Assembly (NCBI GenBank): GCA_013146195.2
Contig: CM028378.1
Span: 10,097,350 to 10,161,349 of the forward strand
Length of the DNA stretch: 64,000 bases
Reading direction: 5' to 3'
Origin: Codonopsis lanceolata
Taxonomy: Eukaryota; Streptophyta; Magnoliopsida; Asterales; Campanulaceae
The notes beneath the pieces were generated by a model that saw only the letters and a list, made by a program, of their open reading frames with translations, was not told the DNA's origin and did not search any database. This document shows positions 1 through 10,349 of the stretch, piece by piece (positions within the stretch are counted from its first letter, which is position 1; each line of letters begins with the position of its first letter). The position numbers and the translations under genes were made by a program.

Positions 1-697
1 ACATTTGTAACAAATTTTTGTGTTCGTCAGCCAACGAACTTCTGGTGTACATCATCTCCTTGTTTATGAGTCGATTATCGAATATTGAGGCATTAACATC
101 ATTTGAATACGACATCTCAGGGAAATCAAACAAACTCTTACCTCTACTTCGCAATGTTTTTTTTCAATCTCTAGTAACTTTAAAATTTGAATTTATTCCT
201 CACTCAATTGTAATCCTAAAAAGTTAAGAAGGACAAACAATGATTATGGATATACCGATAAGAAAATGATATAAGCAAAGAATGACGATTTTAAAAAAAT
301 CTAATGAAAAAAAGTATCACCTTCATGTCCTAATATACGTTTGCGCATGTAGATGATCTCATCTGACAAATACTGCAAACATGACTGTTATACGACCTTA
401 GGTCGTGACATAGACCCTGACATCAACAATGTTGCAAAAAGACTCCTTAAAGAACGTGCAAAGACTCATTGGCTTGCTTCAATAATGCCATCTATATACT
501 CCTTGTCGTCGTCCAGCAAGCCGAGTGCATAACAAGCATCCCTGAAAGAGTTATACCAAACATTGTTAACACGTCTGATATCCTCAAATGATGTTGGTTC
601 ACGTATTACATTCAACAAAGTTCTCAAGTAATACATTTCTCCTTACCTAGGTGGAACATAAAAAATGCGGCCTATAGATAAACTTTCTTTTCTTGGA
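1..697 (-). pseudogene. Helitron RepHel gene, downstream segment, cut by window edge
   Basis: This is the second half of a Helitron replicase-helicase gene, read leftward off the window edge. If the insertion at 698-2733 is set aside, the frame runs on from the segment at 2734-3741: SLSIGRIFYVPPR, then GEMYYLRTLLNVIREPTSFE and FRDACYALGLLDDDKEYIDG. This is the conserved stretch between the Rep and helicase domains of plant Helitrons. A GT-AG intron probably lies at 216-320. Past it come GLQLSEE, a stop, IQILKLLE, and then NRLINKEM and LADEHKNLL, which resemble the start of the Pif1-like helicase. In-frame stops (after YVPPR, after EASQ, after SEE) show the gene is dead. The Walker motifs would lie outside the window. 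The family nicks and unwinds DNA for rolling-circle transposition; that role is family knowledge. Confidence 0.8.
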
Positions 698-2733
698 TGC
701 TGATGTGCGCAAAAACACAACTCGGGCAAGAATACCCGGCCACATCAAGTAATAAAGTGTACGTAAGTACGAATTATCGATCCCACAGAGAATGTACGTA
801 GTTCTCACTCCAACTAAGTACCAAAATTAGGCTAACTAATTATATTTGACCGAAAAGAAAATGAATTAAATAACTAAAAATATAAAAAAACAAATAAAAC
901 AATTAATTAAATCTAATCTACTGCAGAGGTGGTTTGGCAGCAAAAAATCAAGATAAAAAGATATGAGTGCAATATTTCTAGTCTAGTCAGTGTTTAATTT
1001 AATCTTTTTTCTGCTTTTCTTTAACTCAAGTTTTGGTAGACGGGTGCACTATAATATTCACTACGGGCTCTCACAACGTATATCAAATCTAGCTACAACT
1101 CCTAGCTACGGGCTCTCGCATCTTATAACATATGAGAAAGTAACCGCATTTCAAAACAAGCACCCAATGACTATCTACGCACGATCTCCTCTCGGTCTCA
1201 CGTAACGCAAATAATTATTGCGATTTTCGGAATTAATAGGACGGGTTCTCGCATCTTATCCTATAATTCTAGTGATAACATAATGGTTTGCTATGCCATC
1301 AAAAGCATGAAGGACTCATAATAATAACCAAGCACATGAGTAATACTTCACAAAAAGAAATTCTCTAATTTTTTCTACAAATCATGCTGGTAGCCGAGAC
1401 AAACAAAATTAGTTAACTACGGGCTCTTGCATCTTATAGTCAACCTTAACCTCCCCGACCTCTCAAATGGCTAAGGTGGTTCTATCGTGTGTCGAAACAA
1501 ATCTCACAACGGGTATCAGTGTGTGTCAAAAAACACCAACTATTAAATTGATTGGTTTGAAATACAAAGGTAGCTCTCGCGGATCCTAGGTATTTCTAAA
1601 ATCATTTAATTAATTGTTAATCAATTAAAAGCATTAAGTCCACAAAATAATAACCAACCATGAATGTGTACTAGATAAAGAGAGAGATTAAATTAAATCA
1701 CTACATTTAATATAGAAAAATAATTGCATTCCATAGATAAATTAAGCACAAACTAATTCAACAATATACAAGATTAATCAACCCAAGAAATTACAATAAA
1801 TATCTCAAAAGATAGGTTGAAAGAATTAAACCAAATGTAGAACGAATCCCAGGTTGAAATCTCTTGTAAATGCTTCGTTGGCTCCTGATTTGAAGTTCCA
1901 AACCTTCAAAGGTGATCAATCAATGGAGGAAAGGAAGAACTTTTGGTGAAAATGGTGTTGGTGCCTCATTTTGGGAGCAATGTCCCGAAAATGGGGACTT
2001 GTGAACGAAATGGAGGCTGCTGGGAGATAAATGGGGAAGGCAATAAAGTCTCCAATAATGCAAGGGCATTTGGAGAAGTGCAAGGAGGATTTAAGGGCTA
2101 AAATGGGAGAAAAATAGAGGTTAGGTCACGGCTTGGGAAGTAGGGCTCCATGAAGGGAAACGCGGGTTGCCCATGTGGAAATGGGCTGGTAGATGTGAGG
2201 GGAAATGGGCTGGAAGAAGAGGGGATGGAGTGGCTGGACGCGGGTCAGGATTCGGATCCACCAAAGGAGGACGTGGGTCGTTTGAGCAGGAGGCGAGAGA
2301 TAAAGACACGTGGCACCACTAAGGGACCGACAACGCAAAAGGTGAGCAAGTTTATGGATTGGCGCCGGTGCCCCTAAGTATTTAGAAGTTACTCCGGTAT
2401 CCCTAGCTTCTACAAAAAGGCTGCCGAAGGTCCTTCCCCCCTCCAGGTCTATGAGTTTAGTCCTCTGTTAGCCCAGTTACTCCTCCTTTAGCCTCTGTTA
2501 GCTCTTCCTTGCCTTGGACTCTTAACGGACTTTACTGGACTTTGACCGAATGATTTGTAGTTCAATTATGCAGCCCGGAATTGCCTCGAACTTCATGCTA
2601 AACACCATGAATACTCGATTAATCCTTGGAAATTAACATTTAAACATAAATTGACAAATAATAATATTTTCAAGACATAATTAACTCAAAATAGCACAAG
2701 ATATAAAGAAATTTGGGGGGAAATTCGTGGAAA
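698..2733. mobile_element. 2.04-kb unclassified insertion inside the Helitron gene
   Basis: The block begins TGCTGATGTGCGC and is flanked on both sides by TCTTGGA (691-697 and 2734-2740). Removing it plus one TCTTGGA restores the Helitron reading frame exactly, so it is an insertion with a target duplication of 5-7 bp. It has no long open frame. The motif ACGGGCTCTCGCATCTTATA or a close variant recurs near 1063, 1105, 1239 and 1418. The length, the TG start and the lack of coding suggest a solo LTR or a large non-coding LTR-retrotransposon derivative. The right end does not show a clean CA, so the class is open. Confidence 0.65.
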
Positions 2734-3741
2734 TCTTGGACTCACCAGTTGCCACTCCCTTTTGGTAGACTTCCAAACAATTTTTTTGGGAAATTCTGCA
2801 TATGTCAAATTTTTTGCTATCTAGTATTTCTTGTTTGCAATCATCCATGCTGTAAATCTACTTTGTCTGACTGTAGCATGATTAAGAATTTCATCAATTT
2901 GATCGTTATCTGAAAATATTATGCTCTGCTCATTAGGGAGATGAAAAGACAATCGTTCAACTAGTGGATCCCTGTAGTGGATATCATAACCCAACAATCT
3001 CTAGGTAGCTTCACAACATGAAACATATCTGCAATCTAAGTAATTCTTTATCTCATCAACTGGTTCTTTGGTTGCATCATCACCAGAGCTTTGATAAAAC
3101 ATTGCAGTCACCCTATCATGACCTTTGTTCACATACTTGAAAAGATACTTAATTGATCATAATTGATTACACCATTCAACATTGATGTGAGCACCATGTT
3201 CCATTAGCAGAGAACGATTGTGAGGAACAACATATCTGTTGTCAACATGTATACCATTTATGTTCACATTCCGTCCATTGTCAGAACGCTTGTAAATAGG
3301 ATATTCATCTTCATCAACAACTATGATATCACAAAATTTCTTTGGAAAATGTTTTTTGCAACGACCTTCAGACATGCACGGCGAGTTGGGTCTCGCTCTT
3401 CCGCAAAGCCCATGTATCATCAAATCCTTAACCGCAACATAGTAATACGGATCGGTGGACTCATCTGGAATTTCGGCTGAAATTATTTTGTCAATGTATT
3501 CAGAAGTAGTGTAGTTTCCATCTAATGTCAACCAAAGTAATATATGTGTATGCGGCAGTCCACACATCTGAAACTCAACCATGTACATCACTGGGAAAAA
3601 ATAGATAAATAATATTTGAGTAATATTTGAGATTATACATATAATTGTACAAAATGTATATGATGTTTTTATTAAATATTACCTGCTTTTATTGGTCTAG
3701 ATATTTGCTTATGCTGAAGATCTTTAACAAATTTGTATCAG
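2734..3741 (-). pseudogene. Helitron RepHel gene, Rep-domain segment
   Basis: A GT-AG intron at about 3591-3682 joins an upstream exon (KDLQHKQISRPIKA) to the Rep motif VEFQMCGLPHTHILLWL, which contains the HxH metal-binding signature of HUH nucleases. Downstream are LCGRARPNSPCM and GRCKKHFPKKF, then KYLFKYVNKGHDR and LTYAEFPKKIVW, all typical of the Helitron helicase-like N-terminal region (Pfam Helitron_like_N). Stops occur after EWCNQL, after CCEAT and after NKKY; the second looks like a decayed Trp codon. The first part of the Rep domain is missing, and RPA-like exons sit directly upstream. The gene continues at 1-697 beyond the insertion. Confidence 0.85.
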
Positions 3742-3780
3742 TTTATTATTTTTGCAATTTAATAGTTTTACAATACTTAC

Positions 3781-4260
3781 TCTTTATCCTCTAACTTGAT
3801 GTCTAAATACTTAGTATTGAACCAAGAACAATATTTTAGCGCACCTTTTCTCACAACTTTGCCTATGACATCTACATTTGAAAAGAATATGTTACTTAAT
3901 TAAAAGATAAGTATAACTAAAGTAAGGAATTCAGTTAAGTGTAGTATGTTGCACCTAGTAAAACAACATCATCAACATTTTGGATTAACAAAATTTCAGG
4001 AAAACTTGTAATTTTGAACATTATTTTTGTAAAGTTCTTGTCTCCAATTGTAAACACCTCAGTTGTATTTATAAACTCTAACTTATATTTGTTAGTTGTG
4101 ATTCGAAATTTCCCAAGGTTATCTATCATGCACACATTTGATATATAGTATAAACATTGTTCTTGGAATTTTGATTCGAACTGTTTGATCAATGCATTTT
4201 TAATTTTTGCATGAATCCTTTCACCATGCCATTTAGAAACAGTAGTTAAATTATTTGCTA
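3781..4260 (-). pseudogene. RPA70-like OB-fold exons of the Helitron
   Basis: Two exons read as a replication protein A large-subunit DNA-binding domain. The first, about 3946-4258, has GERIHAKIKNALIKQFESKF and then GKFRITTNKYKLEFINTTEV, the usual plant RPA1 pattern of an RIHA motif followed by a YRxTxHxYKLxF strand. A probable intron (about 3872-3945) leads to DVIGKVVRKG and YLDIKLEDKE at 3781-3871, which ends at a GTAAGT donor. RPA-like genes travel with plant Helitrons and are thought to supply single-strand DNA binding. Only about 130 residues are visible and no intact start is seen, so this is a remnant. The next exon leftward already belongs to RepHel. Confidence 0.75.
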
Positions 4261-4429
4261 CAAAGAAATATGATTGTTAGAAAGAATACATAATATAATT
4301 AGAAAAATTAAAATGTGATGAAGGTTTTGTTACTTACCTCAGCGTCCACAAGTACCAATTGAATACATGTTGGCAATTTTAAATGATTTTCTGCTGAGAT
4401 TAACCATTTCCTTTTAAGTCTTACTTTCA

Positions 4430-5532
4430 GATTTCAACTAGATCTCTGTTTGTTGATATCTCTTAGGAGGGATGTTATGAAAGCCATAATTTTGTAGTAA
4501 ATATTTTGGGTTCGAAAAGATATAAAGCTTAATTTATGACTAATTTTTTTCTTGCCGGTTTTTTTTATGAGCAAACGCAAACATCCATAAATTTTATATA
4601 GGTGATCATGGAAAGTAAAAGGGCCAGCTTGAATTCAGTGCAGATAATCATCAGTCGGTGCTAATAATTTGGTTATGAGAATTTCAACCATTTTGGTGTA
4701 TTATAACATTGATTCATTGTCAACCATGTAAATTGACTCTACTAGCATATTTTAATGTTGGTGGGCCCAACTTTCATGATCATCAAATGATTTCACCAAC
4801 TTCACACTGTCTGAATTCCAACCGTGCATATTGTTTTTTTTTTTGTTAAATAAATGAATAGTGTTTAAAAAATGGAAAAAGTAACAAAATAAGGTGGCTC
4901 AACTTCTAAGGATAACTGAAAATGTCACATTTGAGTTTCTATTTTTGGAATGCATTTTAGGTCGGAAAAAATCACTTATATATATGGTGAAGTCATGACC
5001 CCTGGAAGGAGGTGGAGGACCGGAAGCTATGGCAGATTAAAGAGAAGAAGTCGGAATCTATGGCGTCAGCCTTTCTTGCTCTGATACCCCGGTCAACCCA
5101 CCCACTTCACTTGCCAAAACCCCCGTGAAAAAACCTAAACCCTTAATCAGCCGAAACACAGTTAGGGCAAAATTGCAAGCATGTGCAGTTCTTCCCCTTC
5201 TCAATACTTATAATTATGTATTGATAAATCGATCCCTTTCTTCAAAAATCTTTGTATCAAATTTTCATTCTTTATTTTTATCCATGTTAGTGTTAACAAA
5301 AATGCTGTCCAAATCAAGAAATTTCAACTTCAATTGGTGCTCAAGGTCCCGAAATGAAATGTTTACTTTCCTGAGCAATTCATTATGCACCATCACCATG
5401 CCTGTGTCCGATAAGCTTGATGGCCCACCAACAATGCCTGCAACAGAAAATCTTGATGACCCACCAACCATGGCTGAGTCCCCTTAACTTCCAGACTGGG
5501 TAAGGTTTTCCCAAACTGAGGTGTCAGTTATT
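4430..5532. other. Intergenic stretch, no gene recognised
   Basis: AT-rich DNA with short open frames on both strands that show no family pattern. A site reading GGTATCAGAGC on the minus strand at about 5078-5089 resembles the initiator-Met tRNA primer site of LTR elements, but no LTR end adjoins it. The frames at 5125-5487 overlap on both strands and probably belong to the internal region of the LTR fragment that follows. Confidence 0.4.
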
Positions 5533-5536
5533 AAAT

Positions 5537-5990
5537 ACTCTGATACCATGTTCGATTAGAGAGAAAAGGGGAATCGTACCGTGGGGGAAAGAGATCCTAC
5601 CGGAGTATATCGCCGACGAGTGCCGGAAATATTTCTCTCTCTCCTCTTCACTTCAAACCCTTTCTCTCTCTTACTCTCAGTCCTTGGGTTTTGGGTGTAG
5701 AACAGTAGAAGCAGAGGGACGAGAGAGAGAGAGAGAGAGAGATAAAATTTTATTATATTTTTTTGGTTTTTGTTTAAGAAGCTTTGAATTGTCAATGAAG
5801 GTAAGGGCAAAACTGGGATTTTAAATAAATTTTGATGAAAAATTTGACGGTAACCCCGTGAGGGGGGAATCTCTTAGCAAAAACTGAGTTTAAGGACTAA
5901 ACACATTTCAAAAAAGTTGCAGAACCAAAAGTATAATTTGCGGATAGTTCATGGACCAAATAATTATTTAATCATAATAATTAGTATAAT
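5537..5990 (-). mobile_element. LTR fragment with tRNA-Met primer site (minus strand)
   Basis: On the minus strand the sequence reads CGAACA followed by TGGTATCAGAGTA, the canonical end of a 5' LTR (CA) abutting a primer site for initiator Met tRNA. The LTR would therefore lie to the right, from about 5549 to roughly 5990, with the internal region running left. It contains a (GA) run at 5721-5743 and phrases common in plant LTRs. The outer boundary is not defined and no pol gene is present, so this may be a LARD or TRIM-type remnant. Confidence 0.45.
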
Positions 5991-6049
5991 ACGGGGTATT
6001 AGTCTCTTCAATTGTTAATAGTATAGTCTTATATTTAAAAAAAATGACA

Positions 6050-6215
6050 ACCAACATTACTATCAAACCAATGTGAGATACAACTCTTCTATTGGTAATA
6101 AAAGATGAGATTTTAAATCTAGTGACTTTTAAAACCAAGACTAATTTATAACCAATATGAAATACATCTCTACTAATATATATATATATATATATTTATT
6201 TATTTATTTACAATG
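6050..6215 (+). repeat. ACCAAT...ATTGGT repeat units and (TA)n/(TTTA)n
   Basis: Two units of the family built around AATGTGAGATAC and CTCTTCTATTGGTAATAA are found here, followed by a TA run and four TTTA units (about 6177-6214). The same family recurs at 9631-9940, 50180-50760 and 52315-52465. Confidence 0.6.
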
Positions 6216-6419
6216 GGTGGATTTCTCCCTCCAAAATTGCACTTTTGAATTATTGACTTTTGAGTTATCATTTCACTCTTTCTCTCTTCAGTCTCCTCCA
6301 TATTTTTTCTCTCATCACCACCATCTCCTCTCTTTTAAATATGTTTAAACATTTTTCTCTCTTTAAACATAAAAAATAGTAACAAAAACAAAACAATAGT
6401 TCCGAGTCAAGGAAAGAAA

Positions 6420-7095
6420 AATATAAGAGGTTAGTAAAATAAAAATAATTTATGGAACAAGTCACTATAAAAATAAAAGTTACAAAATCAACAAAACAAA
6501 AAAAAATTAATGCGGAGGTTAGTAAAATAAAATAATTTAAGGAACAAAAGTTTAAAACAAATTCTTAAAAATATATATGTAAATAGCAAAATAAAAAATA
6601 TTTGATGGAACAAAAATAATAGTTACCAAGTCAATAAAAACAAAAACAATTTAAACTAAAGTTACTAAAAGAATAAAAATAATTTATGGAACAAAATTTT
6701 AAAACAAATTCCTAAAAATAGCTATGTAAAACAAAAATACATTAGTTAAATAAAAATATTTGATGGAACAAAAATAATAGTTACAGAGCCAATAGAACAA
6801 AAATAATTTAAACTGAGGTTAGAAAAATTTTAAAAAAAATTACAGAACAAAATTTAAAACAAATTCTTAAAAATAGTTAGGTAAAACAAAAATACATTAG
6901 TAAAATAAAAATATTTGATGAAGCGAAAATAATAGTTACAGAGTCAATAAAACAAAACAATTTAAACTGAGGTTAGTAAAATAATAATAAAAAATTACGG
7001 AACAAATTTTTTCCATAAAACTAATTCTTAAAAATAAAACAAAAATAATAGTTATGAAGTCAGTAAAACAAAAAATATATAATGGAAGTTATTAA
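6420..7095 (+). repeat. AT-rich tandem repeat, period about 150 bp
   Basis: The phrase TTTAAAACAAATTCTTAAAA recurs at about 6551, 6697, 6853 and 7011, and GAGGTTAGTAAAATAA recurs at 6428, 6514, 6661, 6813, 6969 and 7085. The unit also carries AATATTTGATGGAACAAAAA. Four or so degenerate units of 145-160 bp are present. No coding is expected. Confidence 0.75.
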
Positions 7096-7173
7096 AATCA
7101 AAATAATTTACATCTGTAGATGAGTCTTTCCTCTCTCCTTCTCAATTAGCCTCCAGAAAGGCAAGGAGACAAC

Positions 7174-7916
7174 ATGCAATCATCACTCAAGCTCTTTAGT
7201 ATCCCACTGGCAAGAAAATCATTTTCTTTGATGTCATACATGATCGACCCAGAGCCCACTTCTCAAGCTCCTGCTTATCCTATGACCACTTTCTTCCCTC
7301 TAGACCCAAAGGATGCAGACATCCACACCTTTCAACTCTTCTCTAGTGCTCCAGGCTTTTCTTAAACTATTGCTCCTGAGCTTGTCGACTCTTCTCCACC
7401 AGGCACTATTTCTACCTCAAAAAGCCGGATCGCTTTATGTTCATCATCTGCAAATGAAAGCAGCCTTCACTCAGCACACAACTTAGCTTGCTACTCTTCA
7501 GCAACAGGTTGCTTCTCTTCTCCCTAATCTTACCTAGATCATCACAACTGAAGTCCAGGCTTCCATTGCTACTGGTGCACCTCGAGAGGCTCACGTGGAT
7601 GACTGGAGAACAATCCTACTTTATCAGCAAGAATGGGCAAACAGGGCCTTCAATACTGAACCTACATTGCTTCAAACCATTCAGGAGAAGAAGAAACAGA
7701 AAGCAAGAGTTGATGCATACTTGGTTGAGAACAAAATTCTTATACAAAGACTTGGTCTGAAGCCTTCTCGATCGATGTGGCGATAAGGAAGTCGAAAAGA
7801 TGATGATGCTGAAAAGGAAGCAGATAAAGAAAAGGCACCTGAAGCTGATGTTGGTCCATCAGTTGCTGCTCAAGCTGAAAATCCTACTGAAGGATCCACA
7901 TCAACAGCTGATTGAT
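7174..7916 (+). pseudogene. 3' coding remnant of a Copia (Sirevirus-like) element
   Basis: Broken open frames precede a polypurine tract and LTR. The first is Ser/Pro rich (MQSSLKLFSIPL). After stops and frame changes, a charged stretch reads DDWRTILLYQQEWANRAF, then KKKQKARVDAYLVENKIL, and ends with an acidic Glu/Ala-rich tail and TGA at about 7914. A Ser/Pro-rich and charged reading frame just before the 3' LTR fits the accessory region of Sirevirus-type Copia elements, but I see no diagnostic domain. The call rests on position, not on homology. Confidence 0.35.
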
Positions 7917-8110
7917 CTGAACTCTCTCTCTCTCAAACCTTTGAACTTCTAAGACATTAGTTTTACTTGTAGTAGACAATTAATTTCTTCTTGGTTTTTA
8001 ATTTCTTGCTACTGCATTTATATGTTATCTGTTTGGCTTACTAATATCTACTTTGCAGGCACATAAGTTCTTTAATTGCTCTCTACTTTCAAGTGAATGG
8101 TTTAAAGTAA

Positions 8111-9181
8111 ATAGGAGGAGATTGTTGAATCTTGACTTAAAATTAAAATTGCTTAAAATCATTATACTTTTTGTCAGCCAAGAACTTATAAGCTGCTATA
8201 TTATTTTGGTCAGCTTGTAGCATTATTTTTGTCAGTCACTCTTATCGGCTGACCACAGTTTTAGAGTGTCAGCTTCTTTACCTTATTTACTTGAACATTC
8301 TCTTGTACTGACGCTTTCTCATTTCGTGTGTTGATAGATATTCTGTATATTATCTGTCTAACAAGATCCCTATGATCTTGTAAGAAGATACGCATGGGTA
8401 GCTTACACTTTTCAAATTCAAATGTGTTCCTAACGGACTGCTCTTCAAATTCATCTATAAATAACCTCAGGAATCATTTGAAGAAACATAGAAGTGTGAA
8501 GCATTCTACTCTTATAGAAATTCTCTCTGCCTTAGTCTTCTTGAAAAACTTTAGCTAGATACTCTTCTTTGAAATTTTCCTTCTAGTTATTGTTTAGACA
8601 AACACTGAGTAACTTATTTCATACTCTTTAGAAATTAGCCAGTTTGTCTCACGAGTTTGATTGTTTTTCAATCATTCTCCATAAACATCGGTCTTTTGTT
8701 GTACACTGATCTATTAGAGATCACTTAGATTTTTAATAAAATTAGTGCACTTCAAAAATCCAAGTTTGACCAACTTGGTAGTGGACGTAGCAGTTTTTAC
8801 TGTGAACCACTTCAACTTATTTGTCAGTTATTTCAGCAGCTCTTACAAACTGAACTAACACTTAAGAAGTCTTGATCTACTTAAGTGTCAGTCGGTTACT
8901 TACATAAATTGATTATCCATTTGTTCTGATAAATTGTTCTTCGTTCTTATCCTTATATTCACGATCTATCTTAAAAGTTATTTTGAAAACAATTGTGTCA
9001 GCCAGCTGACAAATCTTCACTAACTTCAGCTTCTTTAAAAACATTAGCCAGCTGACCTAGTATCAGCTGACTGACAAGTTTACAAATTGCGCTGCAAATT
9101 TTAAAGTTTCACAAAACACCCTCAAAGTTTTAAAAGATTATTCACCCCCTCAAGCCTTGTCAGTTGCCAACTGGACTTACA
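8111..9181 (+). mobile_element. Polypurine tract and 3' LTR of a Copia-type element
   Basis: ATAGGAGGAGAT (8111-8122) is a good plant Copia polypurine tract and runs directly into TGTTGAATCTTGAC, the LTR start at 8123. A TATA box, CTATAAATAA, lies at about 8455-8463. The LTR seems to end near 9181 (ATTCACCCCCTC, then ACTTACA), close to 1.06 kb. It is studded with TCAGC/GCTGA motifs, several forming the palindrome CAGCTG. Repeated palindromic motifs near the PPT and LTR are reported for Sireviruses. No 5' LTR is in the window. Confidence 0.6.
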
Positions 9182-9599
9182 GTTGTACAATGGAACAAGA
9201 CTAATCTTCATAAATCTTGGGAAATATTTTTATCCCAAGATTGTCATTAACTTATCCGATGTAAGAATGTCTTTCAAGTTCCAGATAAGACAATTTATAT
9301 TGCTAGTATCATATGCAATGACAATTAACAAGTTTCAAAGTCAATAATTGCACGCAAGTCTCTTTCAGGAAAAAAACTAGTATTTAGCTATAGACAGTTA
9401 TATGTCGTAGTTTCTAGAGTAACAAGTTATTTTGGTTTGAAAATATTGATATGCAGTGAAGATGAAAAACCAACTAATAAGACAACAAATATTGTGTATA
9501 AGAATTTTTTTTAGAATTTATAATGATTAGTGATATACTTATGTGTAATTGTTAATAAACTGATCCTCCTTATTTTGTTTTATGTACGATTTTGTTGAC

Positions 9600-9630
9600 G
9601 TGCGTTTAACGCACGGGTTAAAAAACTAGT
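9600..9630 (+). mobile_element. Helitron 3' terminus
   Basis: GTGCGTT-T-AACGCAC (9600-9614) forms a perfect 7-bp stem. Eleven bases later comes CTAG (9626-9629), followed by T. A short hairpin 10-12 nt before CTRR, inserted next to T, is the defining 3' end of Helitrons. The matching 5' TC end was not located, so the body (somewhere in about 9190-9600 or further left) is undefined. Confidence 0.75.
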
Positions 9631-9940
9631 TATCAATAGAAGAGATGTATCTTACATTGATTATAATTTGATGTTAGTTTTGAAAGTCTTTTGATAAGTA
9701 GTTTTACTTCTATCGCCATAGAAGAGATGTATCTTACATTGTTTAGAAATAGATGTTAGTTTTAAAAGCTTTATATTAAAAACTTCTACTCTTATTACCA
9801 ATAAAAGATATGTATCTCACATTATTTTAAAAAAAATATTGGTTTAAAAAGTCTTTCCATTAAAGACTTCTTATTACAAATAGAATAGATGCATGTATCT
9901 CACATTGGTTACAAAGTATTCTACTATAATTACCAATAGA
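9631..9940 (-). repeat. Array of ACCAAT...ATTGGT units
   Basis: Four degenerate units in reverse orientation (CAATAGAAGAGATGTATCTT and relatives near 9634, 9717, 9802 and 9880) lie between the Helitron terminus and the left end of CACTA 1. Each unit is bounded by ACCAAT/ATTGGT half-sites. Unit length is about 80 bp. Confidence 0.65.
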
Positions 9941-10349
9941 CACTACAAGAAAAATGAACTATTGTGACACTTTCTAAGAGGCTCTTTTTGAAATGCCTTA
10001 TAAAGCTATCTATTAGGGCTTTTAAAAGTGTCATTTTAGAAATTATCAATTTTTATTTGAAATGCCTCATAAAGTTATTTTTTGGGGCTTTTATAAATGT
10101 CATTTTATTAAATACCAAATTATTTTTCAAAAAAGCCTTATAAAGTGGTCTATTAGGACCTTTTTCAAGAGGCTTTTTTTAAAAAGCCACATAAAATAAT
10201 CTATTAGGGCTTTCATAAATGTCACATAAGAAATTAAGTATGTTAAGTTTGAAAGGCCCCATAAAATTATCTATTAGGGCTTTTCTAAGTGTTACTTAAG
10301 GAATTGTCATATATTGAGGCACTTAACAAAAAAAAAAAAAAAGGCAAAG

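Noticed and set aside
2121..2377. Proline-rich frames of 60-75 codons on both strands in the 2-kb insertion
   Set aside because: They overlap on opposite strands, have no start context or domain, and lie in a non-coding LTR-like element.
5078..5089. Second tRNA-Met primer site
   Set aside because: GGTATCAGAGC on the minus strand matches the core, but the preceding base is not T and no LTR end (CA) adjoins it.
9181..9205. Primer site after the LTR at 8123-9181 (TGGAACAAGAC)
   Set aside because: The LTR follows a polypurine tract, so it is a 3' LTR, and the sequence does not match a known tRNA 3' end.
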